Positions 9,204 to 17,998 of a DNA stretch of 64,000 nucleotides are shown here, in pieces. Numbering within the stretch: position 1 is the first letter of the stretch; each line of letters opens with the position of its first letter. A model generated the notes under the pieces. The model was given only the letters and a program-made list of their open reading frames with translations. It did not search any database and had not been told where the DNA came from. The stretch is from Crassaminicella profunda. GTDB lineage: Bacteria; Bacillota; Clostridia; Peptostreptococcales; Thermotaleaceae. A program made the translations under genes and the position numbers. The stretch covers positions 2,969,355-3,033,354 of the forward strand of contig NZ_CP082326.1 of NCBI RefSeq assembly GCF_019884785.1, in the 5' to 3' direction.

Positions 9204-9482
9204 CTATTTATTCGGTAATATTTTCTCAACATCTGTATGAGGTCTTGGAATTACATGAATAGAAATCACTTGACCTACTTTTTGAGCCGCTGCTGCTCCT
9301 GCATCTGTAGCCGCTTTTACTGCCCCTACATCCCCTCTTACCATAACCGTAACAAGTCCTGATCCAATTTTTTCATAACCTACTAGCCCTACATTTGCTG
9401 CTTTTACCATAGCATCAGCAGCTTCAATAGCTCCAACTAGTCCCTTTGTTTCTACCATTCCCAAAGCTTCTCTTGTCATCAT
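9204..9482 (-). CDS. pduA: BMC shell hexamer PduA
   Basis: The first gene of the Pdu operon. It encodes a single ~92-aa BMC domain: [20 protein letters not shown]...[19 protein letters not shown]. PduA is a main flat hexamer whose pore passes propanediol. The open frame extends upstream to 9620 but has no homology there; AAGGAGGAG directly precedes tandem ATG codons at 9482 and 9479, and the second has the better spacing. It is a paralogue of pduJ at 2187. Confidence 0.95.
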   Translation of the reverse strand: MMTREALGMVETKGLVGAIEAADAMVKAANVGLVGYEKIGSGLVTVMVRGDVGAVKAATDAGAAAAQKVGQVISIHVIPRPHTDVEKILPNK

Positions 9483-9551
9483 TTCTCCTCCTTTTAAAGT
9501 GAATTTTAAAATTACATTTACAAATTTGAAAATTCTTAAATCTATATTTTC

Positions 9552-9580
9552 ATTATAGTTGATCCTTTTCACAATAATAA
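9552..9580 (-). promoter_or_regulatory. Predicted pdu operon promoter
   Basis: A perfect TATAAT (-10, 9552-9557) lies 17 bp from a weak TTATTA (-35, 9575-9580), about 70 bp before the pduA start. The poor -35 fits a promoter that needs an activator, and paired repeats sit directly upstream. Confidence 0.6.
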
Positions 9581-9583
9581 TTG

Positions 9584-9616
9584 AATATATTGCCCATGTT
9601 CTGTAACAAATTGCCC
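9584..9616 (-). promoter_or_regulatory. Paired direct repeats, likely binding site of the AraC-type response regulator
   Basis: On the minus strand GGGCAATTTGTT (9605-9616) and GGGCAATATATT (9584-9595) match at 10 of 12 positions and start exactly 21 bp apart, two helical turns. The proximal copy ends 3 bp before the -35. This geometry is typical of AraC-family activators. A similar pair occurs at 12980-13019. Confidence 0.55.
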
Positions 9617-9664
9617 TCATCTAACGGGTATTTTTTTGTTCTTTACTGATAATTTTTTGCATAA

Positions 9665-9703
9665 AAAAAGATCTTTCTAAATAAATTAAAAAGATCTTTT
9701 GGA
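9665..9703 (-). terminator. Rho-independent terminator after the response regulator
   Basis: AAAAGATCTTTT and AGAAAGATCTTTTTTT form a hairpin with a T-run on the minus strand just after the stop at 9709. It separates the regulatory genes from pduA. Confidence 0.7.
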
Positions 9704-9708
9704 AAAGC

Positions 9709-10812
9709 TTATATACTCCATTTTCCATTTATTACAAACGTATTTTTTTTAAGAATATTTTCTTCTATTATATTTTTTTCTGAATTTCTATATTCTGTAG
9801 GTGTAACCCCTGTAATCTTCTTAAAAACCTTACTAAAATAATTTGGTTCATTATATGAAAGTTCTAATGCAATATTGATGATTGGCATATCCGTATTTTC
9901 TAATAATTCTTTAGCCATTTCCATTTTTTTATTAACAATATACGTACTAAAATTAATCCCTACCTTCTTTTTAAACAATTTACTTAAATAATAAGGACTA
10001 ATAGATCCGAATTCAGCCACCTCCTCTAACGTAATATTTTTTTTACAATTTTTTTCAATATAATCTAGAATCCTCTTGATATCATTTTGGTAAATATTTT
10101 TTTTAGAACGAAGTAATTCATTAAAAATCAAATCTAAAATTTCTATCAAATTTCCTTGTGCTTTATATTGATTGCAAAACACATCAAAATTATTTTTATA
10201 TTGTCCCTTGTATACTTCAATGTTCTTATGATTGTATATTCCTAAGTCTAACGCCATATGTAGCAAATGATCTATTACTTCTTTTAAATTTTTAACTATA
10301 CTTTGTGTATCATTTTCATATGTATCAAATATGTGCTTGATCATTCCTTTTAGCATATATTTTGAATTTTTATAATCTACCTTCTGAATAGTTATTTTTA
10401 ATTCATTCATCATGCTCACTATATCTACATCATCCGTTTTCATTTGCTTCATTTGATTACGAATAGACTCTATAATCCTACTAGGTCTAGCTGGCTTTAA
10501 TATATAATCATCTACATGAGCTTTAATGGCTTTATGAGCCAAATCGAATTCATCATATGCTGTCAAAATAAGAATCGCTATATTGGGATTTCTTTTTTTT
10601 ATTCTTTCACTAGCTTCTATTCCATTCATCCCATAAACCTTAATATCCATCAATATGAAGTGTGGCTTTAACTTCTCAGCTAATTCCACAGCTTCTAAAC
10701 CAGAGCCTGTTTCTCCAACAATTTCTATAGTATCTTGTAGGTCTTTTTCTATAATCATTTTTAAAGCTTTTCTTTCCAGCTCTTCATCTTCAACAATAAG
10801 TAATCTATGCAT
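9709..10812 (-). CDS. Response regulator, receiver plus AraC-type DNA-binding domain (YesN-like)
   Basis: A CheY-like receiver (residues about 1-120: LLIVEDEE, phosphorylated Asp in FILMDIKVYGMNG, Lys in DDYILKPARP), a middle linker, and a C-terminal AraC HTH pair (about 255-350: ILDYIEKNCKKNITLEEVAE, ISPYYLSKLFKK, NEPNYFSKVFKKITG). The ATG at 10812 fits the AGGTGG site; a GTG at 10821 overlaps it. It overlaps the kinase gene by 8 bp, so the two form a two-component pair. Its position before pduA makes it the likely activator of the Pdu operon, replacing enteric PocR. Confidence 0.92.
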   Translation of the reverse strand: MHRLLIVEDEELERKALKMIIEKDLQDTIEIVGETGSGLEAVELAEKLKPHFILMDIKVYGMNGIEASERIKKRNPNIAILILTAYDEFDLAHKAIKAHVDDYILKPARPSRIIESIRNQMKQMKTDDVDIVSMMNELKITIQKVDYKNSKYMLKGMIKHIFDTYENDTQSIVKNLKEVIDHLLHMALDLGIYNHKNIEVYKGQYKNNFDVFCNQYKAQGNLIEILDLIFNELLRSKKNIYQNDIKRILDYIEKNCKKNITLEEVAEFGSISPYYLSKLFKKKVGINFSTYIVNKKMEMAKELLENTDMPIINIALELSYNEPNYFSKVFKKITGVTPTEYRNSEKNIIEENILKKNTFVINGKWSI

Positions 10813-12061
10813 TACAACCACCTACACCCTTATTGATTGGTATTTGCATTTTCACCGTTGTTCCTTTTTGGAAATCGCTATAAATATCAAATACAGCATT
10901 TCCCTCAAAATAATACGCAAGTCTCTTCTTTAAATTCTTTATGCCAATGCCCGTAGAAAGTATATTTTTATCATCCTGCTTATTTTCATGAAAAAGATTA
11001 TTTAACTTTTCTTTTGACATGCCAACCCCATCATCCTTTATTTTAATTACTACTGCATTATTTATCTTATAAAGAGAAAGTTCTATCATTCCTCCCTCTT
11101 TCTTTTTTTCTATACCATGGTTAATGGCATTTTCTACAATAGGCTGCAAAAGCATAAAAGGAATCCTGGCATTCTTGATTTCATCCTCTACCTCAATCTT
11201 ATACTTTAGTCGATCTCCAAGTCTCATAGATTGAATCTTTAAATAGTTTTGTATATATTGTATTTCATCTTGAAGACATACAAGGTGGGTTGAATTTTTT
11301 TTAAGGGTATATCTCAGTAATTCTGCAAAGGAAAAAACAATTTCTTGAGTAGAAAAAGCATTTTCAAGTAATGCCAGTCTTGCAATGGTATTGAGTACAT
11401 TAAATAAAAAATGTGGGTTCATTTGAGATTGAAGAGATTTGATCTCTGAAACTTTTAAAGAACTTTCAAGTTCAGACCTTATTTTCATTTCTTTCATAAG
11501 CGCTACATTTTTTTTGTTTAATTCTTCTTGTATTAAATTCACCAAACCCTTTTCTACAAAATAATTTGAAATAACAAACATCATATCTGCAGCCGCTACT
11601 AGTTTATTATAGGGGATAGGTTTGATAGCTTCATGATGTTTTAAAAGTTCCTCATCTTCTTTCCATGATAATGTATTCTGTGCAGTAAGATGATTTAAAT
11701 GTACTTCTTCATCATCCTCTACTTTAACTTGTCCTGCTAAAATAGCTCCCAAATATTGTCCTTTTATAATAATAGGTATGGCAAAATCAATGAGTCCTGC
11801 ATGACATTTATAGATATAAGGTTTTCCACTTCTAGCAGCCTCAATTCCTCCATGTGCATCCGATCGAAGGCACGCTTCATTACATCCTGAATTTTTTCTA
11901 AAAAGCGTACAGAATCGAGAAAAATTGCTATACTTAGTGATAGGTCGTCCCATATAGTCTACTGTCACAGCCGCAAAACCAGTAGCTTCTGAAAACTTAT
12001 CTTGTATTTCTTGAAGTACATCCACATCTATACATTCGTTAATAATTGGAAAATTATCCAT
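10805..12061 (-). CDS. PocR-domain sensor histidine kinase
   Basis: 418 aa with no membrane segment. Residues about 10-170 are a PocR ligand-binding domain, with the cysteine cluster RFCTLF...SGCNEACLRSD...YIYKCHAGL and IPIIIKGQYLGAILAGQV. A coiled linker (about 170-215) leads to a LytS/YesM-type kinase domain: phospho-accepting His in LQSQMNPHFLFNVLN, N box in PIVENAINHGI, G boxes in IKDDGVGM and TGIGIKNLKKRL. In enterics PocR senses propanediol for pdu/cob control; here the same domain sits on a cytosolic kinase. The cysteines could hold a metal or redox centre (inference). Confidence 0.92.
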   Translation of the reverse strand: MDNFPIINECIDVDVLQEIQDKFSEATGFAAVTVDYMGRPITKYSNFSRFCTLFRKNSGCNEACLRSDAHGGIEAARSGKPYIYKCHAGLIDFAIPIIIKGQYLGAILAGQVKVEDDEEVHLNHLTAQNTLSWKEDEELLKHHEAIKPIPYNKLVAAADMMFVISNYFVEKGLVNLIQEELNKKNVALMKEMKIRSELESSLKVSEIKSLQSQMNPHFLFNVLNTIARLALLENAFSTQEIVFSFAELLRYTLKKNSTHLVCLQDEIQYIQNYLKIQSMRLGDRLKYKIEVEDEIKNARIPFMLLQPIVENAINHGIEKKKEGGMIELSLYKINNAVVIKIKDDGVGMSKEKLNNLFHENKQDDKNILSTGIGIKNLKKRLAYYFEGNAVFDIYSDFQKGTTVKMQIPINKGVGGCNA

Positions 12062-12112
12062 AATTTATCTCCCCTAAATATTTTAGTGAGAAATCATATT
12101 GTTTAAATATTT

Positions 12113-12796
12113 CTAATGAATTAGAAAAAGGATCCCCAAAAGAACCATATTAACTATAAACAGTCCTAGACTTATAAAAAAACATTTTGATTTCACAACA
12201 CATGTGCGAGAATTTTGATGAATCATTTTACTCAAATCCCTATGGGCTAACTTAAATTGATAGTCTTTATTAATGTTAATTGGATATTCTTCTTTTTCAT
12301 TTCGTTTTAATAACTTTTGATAAACTAATAACAATAAAGTTTCCTCATCAATCTCCGCCATATCTTCATAATTATAAATATTCTTAGAAGTATATTGGGC
12401 TAAATCTTGTTTTTCTAATACATGATTTCTTTTATTATCTGTATTTCTTCTGATTACTACCCGAGAGTCCGTAAATAAGGCATCTTTCTTTTCTTGTTTT
12501 TCTTCCTCATCTTCACTGTTATTTGTTAATTTCTCTAGATCATTCTTTTTTTCCTCCTTTTTTCTATTTGATTTTTGAAAAAAGAATATCAGTAATTTCT
12601 TTCCAATAAAAGAATATGCAGAAATCATTATAGAAATAACACATAAAATGAGTAATATTTTCTTTCCTGATAACAGGGAATCAAAAACAAATGATATTAA
12701 TCCTAAGTTTAAAGCAATTAACCCGCTGTTTCTTGCCTCTTCGAATACAATCCAATTGTTTGTTCTATCCAATATATTATTTAATTCTTCTAACAT
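12113..12796 (-). CDS. Membrane protein of unknown function in the PocR two-component operon
   Basis: 227 aa with hydrophobic segments near residues 25-40 and 43-60, a long charged cytoplasmic middle (Lys/Glu-rich, about 70-110), and a final membrane helix at about 200-225. I do not recognise a family. GGAGG precedes the ATG. It lies 51 bp upstream of the kinase on the same strand, with no terminator between, so it is probably cotranscribed with the sensor and regulator. A role as membrane anchor or accessory sensor for the soluble kinase is possible but is inference. Confidence 0.75.
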   Translation of the reverse strand: MLEELNNILDRTNNWIVFEEARNSGLIALNLGLISFVFDSLLSGKKILLILCVISIMISAYSFIGKKLLIFFFQKSNRKKEEKKNDLEKLTNNSEDEEEKQEKKDALFTDSRVVIRRNTDNKRNHVLEKQDLAQYTSKNIYNYEDMAEIDEETLLLLVYQKLLKRNEKEEYPININKDYQFKLAHRDLSKMIHQNSRTCVVKSKCFFISLGLFIVNMVLLGILFLIH

Positions 12797-13054
12797 ATTT
12801 TTGTTTTCCTCCTATCTTAATCATTTTTAATTGATGGAATAATAATCCTATTAAAAATCACACTGACTTTATCTATACTCTAATCATAACGTTATTTTTA
12901 CAAAAAACTTTGATACTAATTTGTTCCTTTTCTATAACTATTTGTCTAATCCTTTTCTAAATTTTTATGGTTTTGAATATAGCAGTAATTTCTTGTTCCC
13001 TAGCAGTAATTTTTTGCCCTATTCTCCATTATAAAATAATCATTATTCTTCAAA
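12797..13054. other. Intergenic leader region of the PocR regulatory operon
   Basis: A gene-free A+T-rich stretch (the gap runs to 13119). It holds the GGAGG site of the 12796 gene, the paired repeats at 12980-13019 and, beyond 13055, the psd terminator. No clear -10/-35 pair was found. Confidence 0.5.
12980..13019 (-). promoter_or_regulatory. Second pair of regulator repeats
   Basis: On the minus strand GGGCAAAAAATTACTGCTA (13001-13019) and GAACAAGAAATTACTGCTA (12980-12998) start 21 bp apart and share 10 identical bases at the 3' end. Alignment with the pduA repeats gives GRRCAA-N4-TT with the same spacing, suggesting that the same AraC-type regulator binds and controls its own operon. Confidence 0.5.
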
Positions 13055-13097
13055 ACAAAAGGAACCTATAGATTTTGTAGAAACATCTATAAGCTCC
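13055..13097 (-). terminator. Terminator after psd
   Basis: On the minus strand GGAGCTTATAGAT pairs (with wobbles) with ATCTATAGGTTCC around an 11-base loop, followed by TTTTGTTTT. Confidence 0.65.
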
Positions 13098-13119
13098 ATC
13101 CCTCGCTTTTATTCACAAT

Positions 13120-14013
13120 TCATATTTTTTTCCCTATACACTCTCCCATATTTACCTTTGTTTCTATTCCTTTTTCTGTGTTCTTTAAAATGTCTTCATC
13201 AATCTTTACTTGCCCTTCCTTTAAAAATAAAACAACTGTTGATCCTCCAAATTTAAAATATCCTTTTTCATCTCCTTTATGAACATAACTTTTCAGATCA
13301 TATGTCTGTATGATAGATCCTACACAAGTTGCACCAACCTCAACCAATGCCATCTTACCAAAATTATCAGATTCAAAGCTGGTTATTTCTCTTTTATTTT
13401 GACAATACACTTTGGCTATTTTTTCAAGGGCTATGGGATTCACCGAATAATACAACCCTTTTATCTTTTTGGCTTCATCAGGCACGCCACTATCTGGAAA
13501 ATGAAATCTATGATAATCTGCTGGGCATAGTCTCACTACAATACATACTCCCTGATCATAAACTTGTGCCATACTCTTATCATGAAAAAATTCTTCTAAA
13601 GTATAAAAAGAACCTTTCACTTGGATTACCTGATCTTTACGAATATTTTCATAGGCAAATACACGTCCATCTGCTGGAGAAATTAAATGATTTTTTTCTA
13701 TGGGGATAGGTCTTGATTCCTTTTTTAATTTTCTTGCAAAAAAATCATTAAAGTTTTTATATTCCCCAATATTTTCTCTTTCCGCTTCGCCCATATCAAT
13801 AGCAAGATTTTCTACAAATTGGGCTATCTTTTTTTTGCTAAAGACAGTATCCTGAAGTTTTCCGTATATGGATGAAAACATCTTTTTCTTAACAAAAGTT
13901 TCAAGAATCGTATTTCCCATACTCGTATCATAAATCCATCTTAAAAATTGATCTCCTGCTACAATTTCTTTTATCTTTTCGCCACTTTTTCTTTCTATAT
14001 AATAAATATCCAT
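13120..14013 (-). CDS. psd: Phosphatidylserine decarboxylase
   Basis: Converts phosphatidylserine to phosphatidylethanolamine at the membrane. The 297-aa proenzyme has the self-cleavage site FGGST (Ser about 255, becoming the pyruvoyl group), the catalytic region [21 protein letters not shown] and [10 protein letters not shown] near residue 75. The pattern fits the class II form common in Clostridia. It stands alone, without pssA beside it. The ATG has a GGATGATG site. Confidence 0.95.
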   Translation of the reverse strand: MDIYYIERKSGEKIKEIVAGDQFLRWIYDTSMGNTILETFVKKKMFSSIYGKLQDTVFSKKKIAQFVENLAIDMGEAERENIGEYKNFNDFFARKLKKESRPIPIEKNHLISPADGRVFAYENIRKDQVIQVKGSFYTLEEFFHDKSMAQVYDQGVCIVVRLCPADYHRFHFPDSGVPDEAKKIKGLYYSVNPIALEKIAKVYCQNKREITSFESDNFGKMALVEVGATCVGSIIQTYDLKSYVHKGDEKGYFKFGGSTVVLFLKEGQVKIDEDILKNTEKGIETKVNMGECIGKKI

Positions 14014-14235
14014 CTATCATCATCCTTATCCATTTTATAATTCTATTTGATTGTATCATATCTTCATCCATAGGTTAATAAATTATTCATTTTCAATTCC
14101 TCATGTATAGATTATGTAGTTCTTTGGAAATTCTATATTTAGATATAAATATCTAACTTACTCATTTAAATTTTATGATTGGATAACTATACTAAAAATT
14201 TTATTCCCCTACACTAAAAAACTTATCATTCATAA

Positions 14236-15618
<1,383 letters not shown>

Positions 15619-15671
15619 AAAAGGCTGTAGGGAAAATGCACATTTTTTGAATTAAAATGTATTTTTAATAA

Positions 15672-15723
15672 AAAGACATTTTATCAAAACATTGAAATTA
15701 CTTAGTTTTGATAAAATGTCTTT
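15672..15723. terminator. Bidirectional terminator between gdhA and the HD-GYP gene
   Basis: A perfect 19-bp inverted repeat (15672-15690 and 15705-15723) with a 14-base loop lies between the two converging genes; T-rich flanks occur on both strands. Confidence 0.85.
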
Positions 15724-15761
15724 AAGTATTTTGAATACTTATTTTATATTTCTCCACAACC

Positions 15762-16928
15762 TCATTCTATAACACTTTTAAAAGAATTTTTCTCTCCCAT
15801 TTTACGAGGAACATTTACATTAGGTACTTCATAGATTAATTCTTCAATAACCACATTCTTTTCTTTCATCAAATCAACTGTCTTCATTTCTACTGTAACA
15901 GCCCTTTGTTTTACGACTTTCACTTTAGGTCTTAATGGAAACTCTGATTGTATTTCTTCTACTACCCCAATCTCTCCATTACTTAATTTTACCATGCTTC
16001 CTACTGGATATGGAATTACTTTCTTTGCAAAAAGTTTTACCATCTGAAAATCAAAATATCTGCCTGCACTGCCCATAATAAATTCTAATGCTTCATTTGG
16101 AGCCACTGCTGGTTTATATGGCGTATCAGAAACCATGGCATCATAAGCATCTGTAATTGCAACAATTTTTGCTAATTTATTTATTTTATCCTCTTTGTAT
16201 CCATTGGGATATCCTGTTCCATCTACTTTTTCATGATGTTGATAGGCAATCAATTTAATATTTGCATTTAATTCATAATTTTCTTTTAAATAATCATAGC
16301 CCTTCTTTGAATGTTGCTTAATGATTTTAAATTCTTCCGCTGTTAACATTCCTCTTTTCAAAAGAATTTCTTTCGGTATAAAGGCTTTGCCAACATCATG
16401 CAACATTGCTCCTATACATAAATCATATAATTCATTTTTATTAAGTCCAATTTCTATTCCTAAAATCAAAGATAATACAGCAACATTTACAGAATGTTGA
16501 TAAGTATAATTATCCAAACTCTTAATATCCACTAAATTGATTAATACATTACCGCTATCAAAAACTTCTTCTGTTATTTCTTTAGAAATTTTATTTAAAG
16601 ATTGAATATTTTTTTCTCCTGTATCCTTAAGCCTTTTCGCTGCTATCGTATTATTGTTCTGATTCATATACTTATTTAAATGATTAAATGTGTCCTTAAT
16701 AGTTTTGATTGCTGTATTTCTTAGTCTAGGACTAATGATATCTTCAATCTCATTATCACTATATTCATCATTAATATATATACTGTATATTCCATTTCCT
16801 TCTATTTTCTTTACAAGATTTTGGCTCAATTCAACACCTTTTTGAAGCAATACTCTATTATTCATGTCATTTAAAGTTTGTGCTAAATACATCCCATCTT
16901 TTACAAAACGAGTTGGTATAAGTCTCAT
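15762..16928 (-). CDS. HD-GYP domain protein, predicted cyclic-di-GMP phosphodiesterase
   Basis: N-terminal about 110 residues (RLIPTRFVKDGMYLAQTLND) form a DUF3391-like leader, followed by an HD-GYP domain. The metal ligands are present in MLHDVGKAFIPK, QHSKKGYDYL and QHHEKVDGTGYPNG, so it should be active on cyclic-di-GMP. A C-terminal segment (PVGSMVKLSNGEIGVV...KVVKQ) is common in this subfamily. I chose ATG at 16928, 8 bp after AAGGAG; ATG at 16934 is too close. It may oppose the GGDEF protein at 25675-27594. Confidence 0.92.
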   Translation of the reverse strand: MRLIPTRFVKDGMYLAQTLNDMNNRVLLQKGVELSQNLVKKIEGNGIYSIYINDEYSDNEIEDIISPRLRNTAIKTIKDTFNHLNKYMNQNNNTIAAKRLKDTGEKNIQSLNKISKEITEEVFDSGNVLINLVDIKSLDNYTYQHSVNVAVLSLILGIEIGLNKNELYDLCIGAMLHDVGKAFIPKEILLKRGMLTAEEFKIIKQHSKKGYDYLKENYELNANIKLIAYQHHEKVDGTGYPNGYKEDKINKLAKIVAITDAYDAMVSDTPYKPAVAPNEALEFIMGSAGRYFDFQMVKLFAKKVIPYPVGSMVKLSNGEIGVVEEIQSEFPLRPKVKVVKQRAVTVEMKTVDLMKEKNVVIEELIYEVPNVNVPRKMGEKNSFKSVIE

Positions 16929-17050
16929 AATCATTACTCCTTGTTTGGATATTAGATAGTTCTTTATTTTTCTACCTAACGATAGTTATCATTATAACAA
17001 ATTTTGTCGGTATTTGTTAAGTAGATAAAACAATTATTTTTCTAAACCTA

Positions 17051-17950
17051 TTATTCATCCTTTGTATTTAGAACATGAAAATTCCTTAAAATGACTTTTT
17101 TTCCTCTCCAGCTAAAGGATCTATCTCCATATTTCCTTTTAAATGCTTTATTAGATAGCTCTTCCACATCCTTTTCCTTAAGGGTATACACTAAATTCTC
17201 CTGAAATTCTTTTATATTGGTATGCGCAATGTTTTGATTGTGTGGACACACATCTTGACAAATATCACATCCAAATATCATTTTATTTTTCCTTAAAATA
17301 TTTATTTCTTCCTCCGTCAAAGCTTCTTTTTTTTGTGTAATAAAAGATATACACTTTCTTGGATCTACTTCAAAGTTTCCTAGGATCGCATTTCCTGGAC
17401 ATTTTTTTATACATTCGCCACATTGAATACAAGTTTGATTTAAAGGCCTATCCACTTCAAAAGGATAGTTATTGATCATATATCCAATAAACACATAAGA
17501 GCCATATTGATCTGTTAGGATATGATTATTTATACCAAAATACCCTAATCCTGCTGAATAGGCTAAATATCGATCCACAAGAGGTCCTGTATCTACAAAT
17601 GGTTCATAATCAAAGCCTTGCATATGACTTTTTAAAAATTCTCCTATTTTTTGAAGTTTTTCTTTGATAATAATATGATAGTCCAAACCATAGGTATATT
17701 TAGCAATATTAGCTTCCTTCCGATTTCCTGTAAAATAAGGAAATAAACATACTATTATGGATGCTGCATCTTTCATCGTTTCTTTCGGATCAACTCTCTT
17801 TTTTAAATCTTTTTCCTCCATCCCTGTAATATATCCTTTTTCTATTCTGTGCTTTAATATTTTTTCTAAATCTTTATAAGGAACTACTGGTGCAATTCCT
17901 ACATTATCTATATGCAATTTTTTACAAAATGTCTCTAGTTTTTTTTTCAC
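17051..17950 (-). CDS. queG: Epoxyqueuosine reductase QueG
   Basis: Final step of queuosine tRNA modification, using cobalamin and two [4Fe-4S] clusters. The cluster cysteines are in CIQCGECIKKCPG, RKCISF and CDICQDVCPHN. The active-site region reads VDTGPLVDRYLA...GLGYFGINNH. At 299 aa it lacks the C-terminal HEAT-like repeats of the roughly 380-aa E. coli and Bacillus proteins, as in other short clostridial forms. The start is GTG with GGAG 8 bp upstream. Being another cobalamin enzyme, it depends on the same cofactor as PduC. Confidence 0.88.
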   Translation of the reverse strand: MKKKLETFCKKLHIDNVGIAPVVPYKDLEKILKHRIEKGYITGMEEKDLKKRVDPKETMKDAASIIVCLFPYFTGNRKEANIAKYTYGLDYHIIIKEKLQKIGEFLKSHMQGFDYEPFVDTGPLVDRYLAYSAGLGYFGINNHILTDQYGSYVFIGYMINNYPFEVDRPLNQTCIQCGECIKKCPGNAILGNFEVDPRKCISFITQKKEALTEEEINILRKNKMIFGCDICQDVCPHNQNIAHTNIKEFQENLVYTLKEKDVEELSNKAFKRKYGDRSFSWRGKKVILRNFHVLNTKDE

Positions 17951-17998
17951 CTTTACTACTCCGTCTCTTTAACATATTTTAAATTTGACAAAATATCT

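Noticed and set aside
9483-9620. Upstream extension of PduA to 138 aa
   Set aside because: The extra codons cover the promoter and regulator repeats, and the ribosome site lies directly before 9482.
9483-9708. Cobalamin riboswitch before the B12-dependent pdu operon
   Set aside because: No B12-box-like sequence or extended structure was seen; only promoter elements and a terminator are present.
12980-13019. CRISPR-like repeat
   Set aside because: Only two short units with about 2-bp separation, no further copies and no cas genes; fits an operator better.
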